A stretch of 64,000 bases of DNA from an uncultured Chlorobiota bacterium (GTDB lineage: Bacteria; Bacteroidota; Ignavibacteria; UBA10030; UBA6906). Shown here piece by piece: positions 41,876 through 51,386 of the stretch. Numbering within the stretch: position 1 is the stretch's first letter; every line of letters begins with the position of its first letter. The stretch spans positions 1 to 64,000 of the forward strand of contig CAADGV010000020.1 in the NCBI GenBank assembly GCA_900696645.1, in the 5' to 3' direction. The notes under the pieces are model-generated. The model was given only the letters and a program-made list of their open reading frames with translations, made no database searches and was not told where the DNA came from. The translations under genes and the position numbers were made by a program.

Positions 41876-43607
41876 TCTCTTCACCATACCGGCGCTCCCG
41901 ATGATTGTCGGCGCGATAATTCTTCCGCTGTTGCCAAAGAGTCTCCGATCAACGACGTTTCTTCTCTTTCCCCTCATTTCCTTGGCCATCGTGTGGACGT
42001 TGCCTGACGGGACGCTGGTTGCGGTTGAATTCATGCGGTACACACTTATTGTTTGCAAAGTCGATCAACTCAGTCGGGTATTCGGAATCATCTTTGCATT
42101 CATCGCTTTTGCAGGCGGTATCTATTCTTTTCATATCAGAGAAACAGGCCAGCAGGTTGCGGCGTTGGTATATGCCGGCTGTGCAATCGGGATTACATTC
42201 GCCGGTGATCTTCTCACGCTTGTGATGTTTTGGGAATTGATGGCGATAGCTTCAGCGTATCTCGTGTGGGCAAGAAGAACTGCCGATTCCGAGCGTGCAG
42301 GAATGCGCTATCTTCTCGTCCACCTTTTCGGCGGAAGCATGCTGCTCGGCGGAATTCTCCTGCATGTTGCAGAGACAGGATCGCTTGAAATCATTCGCTT
42401 ATCAGAAAGTGGAACACTTGCTTCGTGGCTGATTCTAGGCGGTGTTGCGTTGAATGCCGCCGTTCCTCCACTTCATGCCTGGCTGGCGGATGCCTATCCT
42501 CGCGCCACGATAACAGGCGCGGTGTTTCTCAGCGCCTTCACAACGAAGTCCGCTGTGTACGTACTCGCCCGCATGTTTCCCGGAATGGAGATTCTCCTCA
42601 TCTTCGGTGTGATCATGACACTATACGGTGTTGTGTTTGCAGTTCTTGCCAACGACATTCGTGAAGTGCTTGCGTATCACATTATCAGCCAGGTGGGGTA
42701 CATGGTGGCGGGCATCGGCATCGGAACCGAGATGGCGTTGAACGGAGCCGTTGCACACGCGTACAGCCATATTCTGTACAAAGCGTTGTTGTTCATGGGG
42801 GCGGGAGTTGTTCTGCACACAACCGGGACAAGCAAATTCTCCGGTCTCGGAGGCTTGGCAAAATCCCAACCTGTGACATTGTGGTTGTTCATGGTTGGGG
42901 CGTTCTCTATTTCCGGGTTTCCGCTGTTCAACGGGTTCATCAGCAAATCCATGATTGTCAGCGCAGCAGGCGAAGCACATGTAGATACGGCGATGCTGCT
43001 TCTTATGCTTGCATCGGTTGGAACGTTTCTTTCAATAGGGTTGAAGATTCCCGCATTGACTTGGTTTGGCGCGGATCGGGATATTGCTGTTACCAAACCG
43101 CCTGTGAATATGCACGTGGCAATGGTAGTCGTCGCAGTTTTGTGTTTCGTATATGGCGTCGTTCCGTCACTGCTGTACAACATGCTGCCGTATTCCGTTA
43201 CCTACGAACCGTATACGGCGTATCATCTAATGGAAACGGTTCAGATTCTCGTGTTCACTTTTGTTGCATTCTGGATGCTGCGGTCTAAGTTCGTCAGCCA
43301 TCCAACAATAACACTTGATACAGACTGGTTCTACCGAAAACCCGCGGGTTTCCTTCGAAGACTGGTTGTTGATAGTCTCGGGCAGGTTTTTGATTGGGTT
43401 GAAGAGAAAATCATGATTGGTGTGAAGAAGATTGCCATACGTGCCCGCAACCCGCTGACCTTCGCCCGCAATCTTCAAGCTGTAAACCCCGCGAGTAGCG
43501 AACGTGCAGACTTTGATCCTGACGTGTATCGTCCTCCTGCAGAATTGTTGATTGCGCTTATCTTGCTGGGCGTAGTTGCGCTGTTCGGGATGATTGTCCT
43601 TCTGTAG
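41865..43607 (+). CDS. Large antiporter-like subunit (MrpA N-part/MbhH-type) lacking the TM7 lysine
   Basis: 580 aa from ATG 41865; the 41715 frame is a shadow of the previous gene. AGGAGG lies 11 nt upstream. Proton-conducting transporter fold: Glu124 (MFWELMAIASAYLV) is present. The TM7 segment reads GGVALNAAVPPLHAWLADAYP, with Asn197 where the pump lysine stands in NuoL/M/N and MrpD; Lys in SAFTTKSAVYVL (TM8) remains. The C-terminus has an amphipathic lateral segment (RLVVDSLGQVFDWVEEKIM) and a final membrane helix, like NuoL. It probably plays the MrpA N-terminal role in this module. Confidence 0.88.
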   Translation: MWSDLFTIPALPMIVGAIILPLLPKSLRSTTFLLFPLISLAIVWTLPDGTLVAVEFMRYTLIVCKVDQLSRVFGIIFAFIAFAGGIYSFHIRETGQQVAALVYAGCAIGITFAGDLLTLVMFWELMAIASAYLVWARRTADSERAGMRYLLVHLFGGSMLLGGILLHVAETGSLEIIRLSESGTLASWLILGGVALNAAVPPLHAWLADAYPRATITGAVFLSAFTTKSAVYVLARMFPGMEILLIFGVIMTLYGVVFAVLANDIREVLAYHIISQVGYMVAGIGIGTEMALNGAVAHAYSHILYKALLFMGAGVVLHTTGTSKFSGLGGLAKSQPVTLWLFMVGAFSISGFPLFNGFISKSMIVSAAGEAHVDTAMLLLMLASVGTFLSIGLKIPALTWFGADRDIAVTKPPVNMHVAMVVVAVLCFVYGVVPSLLYNMLPYSVTYEPYTAYHLMETVQILVFTFVAFWMLRSKFVSHPTITLDTDWFYRKPAGFLRRLVVDSLGQVFDWVEEKIMIGVKKIAIRARNPLTFARNLQAVNPASSERADFDPDVYRPPAELLIALILLGVVALFGMIVLL

Positions 43608-43760
43608 TTCCTGAATGATGACAATCCGGGTGTTGATAGTTGCTTTGTATCTTTGTCCGACTTTTCATAATTTTAGTGCGTCACTTCGACAAGAATACAA
43701 CGTATCGCATACCGGTCGGCTGACAATTCCTTGATTGACAACGATTTCTGAAAGTTGATA

Positions 43761-45200
43761 ATGGATCTCTCCCTGTTACTTCACGACACACTTGCCATCG
43801 GGCCGATTTCTCTCATCACTCTCGTCGGACTTGTTGTTCTGACAATAGAAGCGCTTCACAACAAAACAGAGAATATCAACTGCTGGATTTCGCTTGTTGG
43901 TTTGGCGGCGGCGCTGGTTCTGTCGCTGGTCCAGCTTCCGACAACCGGGACTGCATTTTCGGATATGATTGCCACAGGAGGGTATGCTTCATTCTTTTCC
44001 GCCGTGTTCGCAGCAGCCGGATTGCTTACCGTAATGCTTTCGAAGTCGTACATCAAGAAACAAAGCATTGAGCACGGAGAATACTATGCTATTCTTTTGT
44101 TTGCGATAGTCGGGATGATGCTCATGGCGGCGGCAACAGACTTGGTGACGCTGTTTCTCGGACTCGAACTCATGTCCCTCTCTTTTTACATCTTAGCCGG
44201 ATTCGTCCGTCGTCGAAACGAAAGCAATGAAGCGGCCCTGAAATACTTCTTGCTCGGAGCTTTTGCTACGGGATTTCTCCTGTACGGAATTGCGTTGTTG
44301 TACGGCTCGGCAGGGACTACACATATTCCCTCCATCGTCGGCAAGGCGGGAATGCTCGCAAGTTCTACCATGTTCCTCATCGGCTGTGGATTGTTGCTGA
44401 TCGGCTTTGCGTTCAAGATTGCGGCTGTGCCGTTTCACATGTGGGTTCCCGATGTGTATGAAGGTTCGCCGACAACCGTCAGCGGATTTATGTCAACGGG
44501 CGGCAAGGCCGCGGCGTTTGCGGCCGTTCTTGTTGTGTTCGCGCCTGCACTCGTTCGTGGCGTTGAACCTGTTCGAGATGTCTTGGCCGTGATTGCGGCG
44601 CTATCGATGATTGTTGGAAATGTTATTGCCATTGCGCAAACGAGTATCAAGCGAATGCTTGCATATTCGAGTATTGCCCACGCAGGATACATTCTTGTTG
44701 GCGTTATTGCAGCAAACAGCTATGGGGCACAGGGAGTCTTGTTTTATCTTGTTGCCTACACAATGATGAATGTCGGCGCTTTTGGCATTCTTTCCTATCT
44801 CGAATCGGAAGATGGGAAGAACGTCTCGTTCGACGACTATCGCGGGTTATCGGCATCGCGCCCGACTCTTGCGCTGCTTATGGGTATATTCATGTTTTCG
44901 CTGACAGGCATTCCGCCATTCGCCGGATTCTTCGGCAAGTACTATGTCTTTGCGGGAGCCGTTCAAGCCGGATACACATGGCTTGCGATTCTCGGAGTTC
45001 TCATGAGCGTGATCTCGGCATACTACTATCTCCGACTTGTTGTGCTGATGTATTTCTCAGAGCGGGAACAAGACGCTCCGGTCATCGCAGTGCCTACATC
45101 AGGTCTGGGTATGGCCGCATTGGTCCTTTCGGCGATTGCTTTGCTCGGCTTCGGCATCTATCCTTCCGTCGTTCTGAATTTCATCTCGCACTTCTTCTAA
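43761..45200 (+). CDS. nuoN: NADH-quinone oxidoreductase subunit N
   Basis: 479 aa from ATG 43761 (a TTG two codons earlier is possible). Antiporter-like subunit of complex I next to NuoK. Glu136 (LFLGLELMSLSFYILAG, TM5) and Lys219 (GFAFKIAAVPFHMWVPDVYEG, TM7) are present; KRMLAYSSIAHAGYI and GIPPFAGFFGKYYVF follow. It should be beside nuoM, but 9.1 kb of nhaD and Mrp genes separate them. The 153-bp gap before it contains TATCTTTG (43648-43655), which fits the Bacteroidota -7 consensus TAnnTTTG, so a private promoter is possible. Confidence 0.96.
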   Translation: MDLSLLLHDTLAIGPISLITLVGLVVLTIEALHNKTENINCWISLVGLAAALVLSLVQLPTTGTAFSDMIATGGYASFFSAVFAAAGLLTVMLSKSYIKKQSIEHGEYYAILLFAIVGMMLMAAATDLVTLFLGLELMSLSFYILAGFVRRRNESNEAALKYFLLGAFATGFLLYGIALLYGSAGTTHIPSIVGKAGMLASSTMFLIGCGLLLIGFAFKIAAVPFHMWVPDVYEGSPTTVSGFMSTGGKAAAFAAVLVVFAPALVRGVEPVRDVLAVIAALSMIVGNVIAIAQTSIKRMLAYSSIAHAGYILVGVIAANSYGAQGVLFYLVAYTMMNVGAFGILSYLESEDGKNVSFDDYRGLSASRPTLALLMGIFMFSLTGIPPFAGFFGKYYVFAGAVQAGYTWLAILGVLMSVISAYYYLRLVVLMYFSEREQDAPVIAVPTSGLGMAALVLSAIALLGFGIYPSVVLNFISHFF

Positions 45201-45209
45201 GGTACGCTA

Positions 45210-46775
45210 ATGCAGCTCCTTGCGACGGCTGAACAAATGCAGCAATGCGACAGTTCAGCCATCAAGAAGTATTCTCTTCCGGGCATCGTCTTGATGGAGA
45301 ATGCGGGGCGCGCATTCGTTGACGTGTTGCTTCAGCAAATTCCCTCGTCTGCCGACTCTCCATCGTTTATTGTTATATGCGGCAAAGGTAATAATGGGGG
45401 TGACGGCTTTGTCATTGCCCGGCATCTGGCCAATCGGGGGTACAAGGTTCATGTTGCCTTACTGGCAAAGAGAAGGGAAGTAAAGGGAGATGCAAAGGCG
45501 AACCTTGACATTCTGTTGAAGATAATCGCATCGAAACAAATGCCCCTTACCTTTGAAGAAGTGTTGAAGGCAAAACAGCTTTCCGGATTGAAAGCCTCTC
45601 ATGTGATTGTTGATGCGATATTCGGGACTGGTTTTTCGGGAGAAGTGAAAGGAGTTTATCGTGATGCAATTAAATGGATAAACAGTCAACGGGCATTCAT
45701 TGCATCAGTGGATATCCCTTCCGGAGTAAATGCTACGACGGGGATTGTTGAGAATATTGCAGTGAAGGCCCGGCTTACTGTAACAATGGGACTTGCAAAA
45801 ATCGGGCATTACGTTGGAGCAGGACGCGATCATTCCGGCAAAGTGCGGATTGTTGAGATCGGCATTCCGGGATTCATCTTTCAACAAGCCAAAATCTCGA
45901 CGCTTCGGGTTGAGTTGAGCGATGTTCGCAACAGCCTGCCGCAACGCCCGCTCACAGCACACAAATACTCAGTCGGAAAAGTTCTTGTTATTGCCGGCTC
46001 GCGCAACTTGACCGGGGCTCCGTTGATGACTGCGTCAGCGGCGATGAGGGCCGGAGCAGGCGCTGTAATTCTCGCCGTTCCCAAATCAATCCACCTAACT
46101 CTCGCTAGAAAAGCCACGGAAGTTATGTTCATTCCGCTGGCCGAGACGGAAGAAGGGACGATTTCAATGCAGGCCGTTGAGGAACTCAACAAGAAAATCC
46201 AATGGGCTGATGTTGTTGCTCTTGGGCCGGGATTGTCGCAGAATGTCGAGACGCGAAAGCTCGTTCATCATTTGGTTGAGAATATTGACAAGCCTCTTAT
46301 CCTCGACGCTGACGGACTCGGGATGATGGCATACAACATCTCTCTTCTCAGAAAAAGAAAGTACGAGACCATTATCACTCCGCATGTCGGCGAGCTACGA
46401 CTTCTGACAAAGCTAAACAGTGAAGATATCGAACAACAACGGGTTGATATTGCCCGAACGCAGGCAACGGCTCTCAACAGCATCGTGGTTCTGAAAGGCG
46501 CCCCGACTGCAACGGCAACTCCCGACGGTAACGTGTTTCTGAATTCAACCGGGAATCCGGGCATGGCAACCGCCGGATCGGGTGATGTTCTCACCGGGAT
46601 TATCGCATCACTTCGTGCTCAAGGAGCCAAAGCTGATGTTGCCGCGTACGCCGGAGTATATCTTCACGGATTGGCGGGTGATGTAGCAGCAAAGAAGTTC
46701 GGCTCTCGAAGCATCATGGCCATGGATATTCTGGATTGCATTCCGGATGCGTTGCGGTTGATTGAGACGGCATGA
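45210..46775 (+). CDS. nnr: Bifunctional NAD(P)H-hydrate epimerase/dehydratase
   Basis: 521 aa. Repairs hydrated NADH and NADPH. N-terminal epimerase domain (1 to about 220): AEQMQQCDSSAIKKY, LMENAGRAF, ICGKGNNGGDGFVIARHL. C-terminal ADP-dependent dehydratase domain of the ribokinase type (about 235-521): HKYSVGKVLVIAGSRNLTGA, ALGPGLSQ, GNPGMATAGSGDVLTGIIA with the catalytic Asp. It starts 9 bp after nuoN, so it is probably in the same transcript, fitting a role in NADH maintenance. Confidence 0.95.
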   Translation: MQLLATAEQMQQCDSSAIKKYSLPGIVLMENAGRAFVDVLLQQIPSSADSPSFIVICGKGNNGGDGFVIARHLANRGYKVHVALLAKRREVKGDAKANLDILLKIIASKQMPLTFEEVLKAKQLSGLKASHVIVDAIFGTGFSGEVKGVYRDAIKWINSQRAFIASVDIPSGVNATTGIVENIAVKARLTVTMGLAKIGHYVGAGRDHSGKVRIVEIGIPGFIFQQAKISTLRVELSDVRNSLPQRPLTAHKYSVGKVLVIAGSRNLTGAPLMTASAAMRAGAGAVILAVPKSIHLTLARKATEVMFIPLAETEEGTISMQAVEELNKKIQWADVVALGPGLSQNVETRKLVHHLVENIDKPLILDADGLGMMAYNISLLRKRKYETIITPHVGELRLLTKLNSEDIEQQRVDIARTQATALNSIVVLKGAPTATATPDGNVFLNSTGNPGMATAGSGDVLTGIIASLRAQGAKADVAAYAGVYLHGLAGDVAAKKFGSRSIMAMDILDCIPDALRLIETA

Positions 46776-47170
46776 TTGAGCGGCTGAAGCAGAATCGTTT
46801 CTTGTGGTATCAGGGGCCGATGATTGCGTGGGCCGTGGCGCTGTTCGTCCAGTCGTCCATACCGGGCGAGTTCATCCCGAAAGAAGGGATCTTCACGCAT
46901 GACAAGCTGATTCACTTCGTCATCTACGTTCTCTTTGCTATTTCGGTTCACAGAGCAATTCGCTACCAGAATAAGTTCCCTTTTCTTGCACGACACCATT
47001 ACGTGTTCACGATTCTCATCGTTTCGCTATACGGGATTTCTGATGAGTTTCATCAGTCATTCGTTCCCAACAGAAGCGGCCGCGTGAATGACTGGCTCGC
47101 CGATACACTCGGTGGCATTGTTTACGTCGGGTTTCATTGGCTCCGGGCAAGGTGGAAGGGCATCCGTTGA
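46772..47170 (+). CDS. VanZ-family membrane protein
   Basis: 132 aa, four membrane segments. VanZ-like motifs: FVQSSIPGEFIPKEG, HDKLIHFVIYVLFA, ISDEFHQSFVPNRSGRVNDWLADTLGG. VanZ-like proteins are widespread; their function outside teicoplanin resistance is unclear. Coupled to nnr by a 4-bp overlap (ATGA). Confidence 0.9.
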   Translation: MIERLKQNRFLWYQGPMIAWAVALFVQSSIPGEFIPKEGIFTHDKLIHFVIYVLFAISVHRAIRYQNKFPFLARHHYVFTILIVSLYGISDEFHQSFVPNRSGRVNDWLADTLGGIVYVGFHWLRARWKGIR

Positions 47171-47216
47171 GCTTCGTTGCTTTTCCCTGCATGTTTGAGT
47201 AACTTAAGACAGTTTA

Positions 47217-48344
47217 TTGCAATTCACGCTGCTACATACTGACGGCGCAGCCCGTGCAGGCATCGTAAAGACCGAAAGGGGTGATATTCCAACCCCTATT
47301 TTCATGCCGGTAGGGACGCAAGGTACGGTGAAAGCTCTAGAACAGCGTGAGCTTGATGAACTGGGCGCGCAGATTATTCTGGGCAATACGTACCATCTGT
47401 ATTTGCGTCCGGGCGTTGAGTTGATTCAGAAAGCCGGCGGACTGCATAAGTTCATGAATTGGAACAAACCGATTCTGACGGACAGCGGCGGATATCAAGT
47501 ATTCAGTCTGTCGGAATTGAGGGGGCTGGACGAAGATGGCGTAACATTTAAATCGCATCATGACGGATCGTTACACAAGTTCACTCCCGAGAGTGTTGTA
47601 GAGATTCAGCGGGGACTTGGCTCGGACTTAATGATGGTGTTGGATGAGTGCACGCCGTACCCCTGCGACGAGGAATATGCCCGCGCCTCCAACGAGATGA
47701 CGGTACGATGGGCCGAACGGTGCAAGAACAGGTTTGCTCACACAGAAGCTCTGTACGGTTTCAACCAGACATTGTTTGCCATTATTCAGGGCTCGACGTA
47801 TCCGGCAATTCGTGAAGCCTCTGCGCATTCGTTGGTGGAGATGGATTTTGAAGGATACGCAATCGGCGGACTATCAGTCGGCGAACCTGTGGAAGATATG
47901 TACAGGATTACCGAATTGTGTACATCGATTCTTCCGAACGAAAAGCCCCGATACCTCATGGGAGTCGGAACTCCCGAGAATATTCTGGAGAGTATCGGTC
48001 GGGGTATTGATATGTTCGATTGCGTGATGCCGACGCGCAACGGCAGAAACGGATTGTTCTTCACGCGGAATGGCAGAGTCAATATCAAAAATGCCCGATA
48101 TACCGATGATTTCCGCCCCATTGATGAACGCTGCGAATGTTACGGCTGCAGGAATTTCTCGCGTGCGTACATTCACCATCTTGTGAGATCAAGAGAAATA
48201 CTGGCGCTGCAATTGGCGTCGATTCATAATCTGACGTATTATCTGTGGCTTGTCCGATCTGCTCGTGAAGCTATTCTCAGCAATCGTTTCGCAGACTGGA
48301 AAGCCGAACAACTCAAGCAACTCTCCGCAGAACCAGCGGAGTGA
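47217..48344 (+). CDS. tgt: Queuine tRNA-ribosyltransferase
   Basis: 375 aa from TTG 47217. Exchanges guanine 34 for preQ1 in tRNAs with GUN anticodons. Substrate-pocket motif LTDSGGYQVFSLSEL, base recognition region GFNQTLFAIIQGS and AIGGLSVGEP, nucleophile region FDCVMPTRNGRNG, and the zinc site CECYGCRNFSRAYIHHLV. Full length and intact. Confidence 0.96.
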   Translation: MQFTLLHTDGAARAGIVKTERGDIPTPIFMPVGTQGTVKALEQRELDELGAQIILGNTYHLYLRPGVELIQKAGGLHKFMNWNKPILTDSGGYQVFSLSELRGLDEDGVTFKSHHDGSLHKFTPESVVEIQRGLGSDLMMVLDECTPYPCDEEYARASNEMTVRWAERCKNRFAHTEALYGFNQTLFAIIQGSTYPAIREASAHSLVEMDFEGYAIGGLSVGEPVEDMYRITELCTSILPNEKPRYLMGVGTPENILESIGRGIDMFDCVMPTRNGRNGLFFTRNGRVNIKNARYTDDFRPIDERCECYGCRNFSRAYIHHLVRSREILALQLASIHNLTYYLWLVRSAREAILSNRFADWKAEQLKQLSAEPAE

Positions 48345-48381
48345 AATCTCTAACACATTGTAACAGAATCAGGAGGAAATA

Positions 48382-48720
48382 TTGAGCTTTTTGACGTTTA
48401 TATTGATGGCACCACCGCCGGGAGAAGGCGGAGGGGGAAGCGGTTTGTTCAGCACGCTGATCATGTTCGGGTCGATCATTGCGATCTTCTGGTTCATGAT
48501 TTTGCGTCCCCAGCAAAAGAAACAGAAGCTACATCAGCAAATGATTGAAGCCCTGAAAAAGGGTGACAAGGTTATCATGACGGGCGGCATTCACGGAACA
48601 GTTGCGGGCATTGACGACAAGTCATTGCTGGTTCAGGTTGCAGACAATGTGAAGATGAAGTTCGAGAAGGGCGCTATCGCATCTGTTGTGCGAGAGGGCG
48701 AAGCTGTCGAGAAGAAGTAA
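48382..48720 (+). CDS. yajC: Preprotein translocase subunit YajC
   Basis: 112 aa from TTG 48382, chosen because a strong AGGAGG lies 6 nt upstream. Short Gly/Pro-rich periplasmic start ([12 protein letters not shown]), one membrane helix ([21 protein letters not shown]), then the cytoplasmic domain with [20 protein letters not shown]. It joins SecDF at the translocon. 19 bp before ribBA. Confidence 0.94.
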   Translation: MSFLTFILMAPPPGEGGGGSGLFSTLIMFGSIIAIFWFMILRPQQKKQKLHQQMIEALKKGDKVIMTGGIHGTVAGIDDKSLLVQVADNVKMKFEKGAIASVVREGEAVEKK

Positions 48721-48739
48721 GCAGCCACAAGAGGGTAGT

Positions 48740-49984
48740 ATGCCATCGCATCAGGGACGCAAACACGGTATCAACACAATCGAAGAGGCGATATACGACA
48801 TTGCTCACGGCAAGATCATTATTGTTGTGGATGATGATGATCGTGAGAATGAGGGAGATTTTGTCTGCGCTGCCGAGTTTGCCGACGCAAGCGTCATCAA
48901 TTTCATGGCGACAAACGGCCGGGGGATTATCTGTACACCCCTGCTGCCCGACCGCACGAAGGAACTTGGTCTCGATATGATGGTTGAGACGAATACCTCG
49001 CTGCACGAAACTTCTTTCACTGTTTCAATCGATTACATTCACGGAACAACAACCGGCGTATCAGCCCCGGATCGTGCGGCGACCGTGAGGGCACTCATCA
49101 ATCCCAAAACAAAACCAAGCGATCTTGCCCGGCCCGGACACATCTTCCCATTACGGGCGATGGAAGGCGGAGTTCTTCGTCGAGCCGGTCATACCGAAGC
49201 GGTTGTTGATCTGTGCAAGCTCGCCGGGCTCTATCCGGCAGGCGTGCTTTGCGAGATTCTGAAAGAAGACGGTACAATGGCCCGTCTTCCCGAACTGATG
49301 AAGCTTGCGGAACGGTTCCACCTCAAGATCATCACTGTCCGTGACTTGATCGAGTACCGGATGACGAAAGAAAAGTTGGTGGAGAAGCTTGCCGAAACGC
49401 ATCTTCCGACAAAGTACGGCTCGTTCACGATTCATATGTACCGAAGCGAGACGGACAGCAAGGAACACCTTGCGCTTACCAAGGGGGAGATTATCCCGGA
49501 CAAGCCCGTACTCGTGCGAGTACACTCCGAATGTTTGACAGGGGACTTGTTCGGCTCGATGCGGTGCGACTGTAATGAGCAACTCATCTCTGCCCTTCGG
49601 ATGGTTGAGAAGGCAGGTAGCGGCGTGGTCTTGTACATGAGACAAGAGGGAAGAGGCATTGGTTTGCTCAACAAACTGAAGGCATACAAACTGCAAGATG
49701 ACGGTCTTGATACAGTCGAGGCGAACGAGAAGTTGGGTTTCCGTGCCGACCTTCGGGACTATGGCATTGGCGCCCAAATACTGCGCGACCTTGGAGTCAC
49801 CAAAATCCGTCTCCTCACAAATAACCCCAAGAAAGTCGTTGGGCTGCACGGTTACGGCCTTGATATCGTGGAGCGGGTTCCGCTCGAAATGGACCCGAAC
49901 GATCATAACGAGAAATACCTTAAGACCAAGCGGGACAAGTTGGGCCACTTGATTCTTGTTGACCCGAAAATGAAGGCAAAATAA
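48740..49984 (+). CDS. ribBA: Bifunctional 3,4-dihydroxy-2-butanone 4-phosphate synthase / GTP cyclohydrolase II
   Basis: 414 aa from ATG 48740 (the frame from 48686 belongs to the yajC tail). Makes both riboflavin precursors. RibB part (1 to about 205): [46 protein letters not shown]. RibA part (about 210-414): [20 protein letters not shown] with three Cys that bind zinc, [29 protein letters not shown] lies 7 nt before the start. No FMN riboswitch fits in the 19-bp gap. Confidence 0.96.
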   Translation: MPSHQGRKHGINTIEEAIYDIAHGKIIIVVDDDDRENEGDFVCAAEFADASVINFMATNGRGIICTPLLPDRTKELGLDMMVETNTSLHETSFTVSIDYIHGTTTGVSAPDRAATVRALINPKTKPSDLARPGHIFPLRAMEGGVLRRAGHTEAVVDLCKLAGLYPAGVLCEILKEDGTMARLPELMKLAERFHLKIITVRDLIEYRMTKEKLVEKLAETHLPTKYGSFTIHMYRSETDSKEHLALTKGEIIPDKPVLVRVHSECLTGDLFGSMRCDCNEQLISALRMVEKAGSGVVLYMRQEGRGIGLLNKLKAYKLQDDGLDTVEANEKLGFRADLRDYGIGAQILRDLGVTKIRLLTNNPKKVVGLHGYGLDIVERVPLEMDPNDHNEKYLKTKRDKLGHLILVDPKMKAK

Positions 49985-50130
49985 TCCGGTAACCGGCAGA
50001 GGCGATTTTTCCCTTGCTTTTTTCGGTTGGAATTGTTACCTAATATCCAGCCGATAAGGTGGTTAGCCACCATCCGCAGAAGCGGATGATGGCTATTTAT
50101 TTTGTCCAGAAATCAATGTTGGAGATGTAC

Positions 50131-50604
50131 ATGTCCGATTCGATCTATTTGACTCGTGAGCGTTTGGTTGAGCTCGAGCAAGAATTGCGTGAGTTGAAAA
50201 CAAACGGCAGAAAGCGAATGGCGAGCGTCATTGCCGAAGCTCGCGGGCATGGTGACCTTTCTGAAAATGCCGAATATGAGGCGGCAAAAGAGGAACAACA
50301 GCATCTCGAACTCAAAATCCAGAAGCTGGAGGTAACTCTCTCCAAAGCCAAGATGATCGATGCGAAAGATCTCCCGAACGACAAAATCTACATCCTGAGT
50401 CGAGTAAAGCTGAAAGATTTGAAGACGGACGATATATTCGAATACCTTCTTGTTGCACCGGAAGAGGCAAATTTTGAGGCCAACAAAATCTCTGTAACAT
50501 CTCCGATTGGAAAGGCCTTGTTGGGGAGGAAAAAGGGGGAAGCTGTAGACATAAGTGTTCCGGCAGGTATGCTCAAGTATCAAATCGTGGATATCAACCG
50601 ATAG
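50131..50604 (+). CDS. greA: Transcription elongation factor GreA
   Basis: 157 aa from ATG 50131, with GGAG 6 nt upstream; ATGs at 50116 and 50125 are also in frame. Rescues back-tracked RNA polymerase. N-terminal coiled coil with the acidic tip HGDLSENAEYEAAKEEQ, and a C-terminal FKBP-like domain (ISVTSPIGKALLGRKKGEAVDI). Followed by a terminator. Confidence 0.95.
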   Translation: MSDSIYLTRERLVELEQELRELKTNGRKRMASVIAEARGHGDLSENAEYEAAKEEQQHLELKIQKLEVTLSKAKMIDAKDLPNDKIYILSRVKLKDLKTDDIFEYLLVAPEEANFEANKISVTSPIGKALLGRKKGEAVDISVPAGMLKYQIVDINR

Positions 50605-50628
50605 TGACAGGCATTTTTGGTATTTCTG

Positions 50629-50659
50629 AACCCTGTCCACAACTGTGGCAGGGTTTTTT
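50629..50659 (+). terminator. Terminator of greA
   Basis: Stem aaccctg-ccac/gtgg-cagggtt with a single bulged base and a 4-nt loop, followed by TTTTTTA, 24 bp beyond the greA stop codon. Confidence 0.85.
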
Positions 50660-50813
50660 ATTGCCGGCGATCATGTGTTCATGCCCTTGACTTTGAAGAG
50701 TATCAAACGTATATTTTTTGCGAATCGCATTGGCACCAGTCAAGCGCTGAGGTTGTTCTTTGACATCAGGTAGTTGCACGCAAAGAGGCAGTTGCTTATA
50801 TTGATGCACCAAT

Positions 50814-50886
<73 letters not shown>

Positions 50887-50966
50887 CTGTCCCAATTCGT
50901 TGGGACAACTTGGACATTCAGTAATCGCGCTGATTGTCTGAAAAATACACTTCCTCTTTAAAGTGG

Positions 50967-51007
50967 CCCCGCCGCCCCAAATCCCACCAGGTGGCGGGGT
51001 TTTGTTT
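50967..51007 (+). terminator. Terminator between tRNA-Gly and tRNA-Cys
   Basis: Stem ccccgcc/ggcgggg (50967-50973 and 50993-50999) followed by TTTTGTTTG. The loop contains a smaller ccacc/ggtgg helix. It would separate tRNA-Gly from the following three tRNA genes. Confidence 0.75.
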
Positions 51008-51060
51008 GTGTAGGGAAGTGTTGCTATTTGAACGACCTCAAGTGTGATTGAATTGTCCTC

Positions 51061-51132
51061 GGCGCCGTACCCAAGTGGTAAGGGAGAGGTCTGCAAAACC
51101 TTTATGCCGCGGTTCGAATCCGCGCGGCGCCT
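51061..51132 (+). tRNA. tRNA-Cys (anticodon GCA)
   Basis: 72-nt cloverleaf: acceptor GGCGCCG/CGGCGCC, D-arm with AAGTGGTAAGG, anticodon loop CTGCAAA (GCA), T-arm cgcgg-TTCGAAT-ccgcg, discriminator T. No encoded CCA. Confidence 0.95.
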
Positions 51133-51169
51133 CAAGAGTTCGTTTCCGCCTGACACCGTCAGGTTTCAT

Positions 51170-51255
51170 GCCGGGGTGGCGGAATTGGTAGACGCACAGG
51201 ACTTAAAATCCTGAGGGTCGCAAGGCCCGTGCCGGTTCAAGTCCGGCCCTCGGTA
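51170..51255 (+). tRNA. tRNA-Leu (anticodon TAA)
   Basis: 86-nt class II tRNA: acceptor GCCGGGG paired with CCTCGGT through G-U pairs, D-arm GGCGGAATTGGTAGACGC, anticodon loop CTTAAAA (TAA, reads UUA), long variable arm gagggtcgcaaggcccg, T-arm gccgg-TTCAAGT-ccggc. No encoded CCA. Confidence 0.95.
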
Positions 51256-51305
51256 CGTAATTCTAAATTCGGACAACCTTAAGTTGGTTTCAATGTAACG
51301 GTAGC

Positions 51306-51379
<74 letters not shown>

Positions 51380-51386
51380 CATGATG

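Noticed and set aside
48721-48739. FMN riboswitch before ribBA
   Set aside because: The spacer is 19 bp, far too short.
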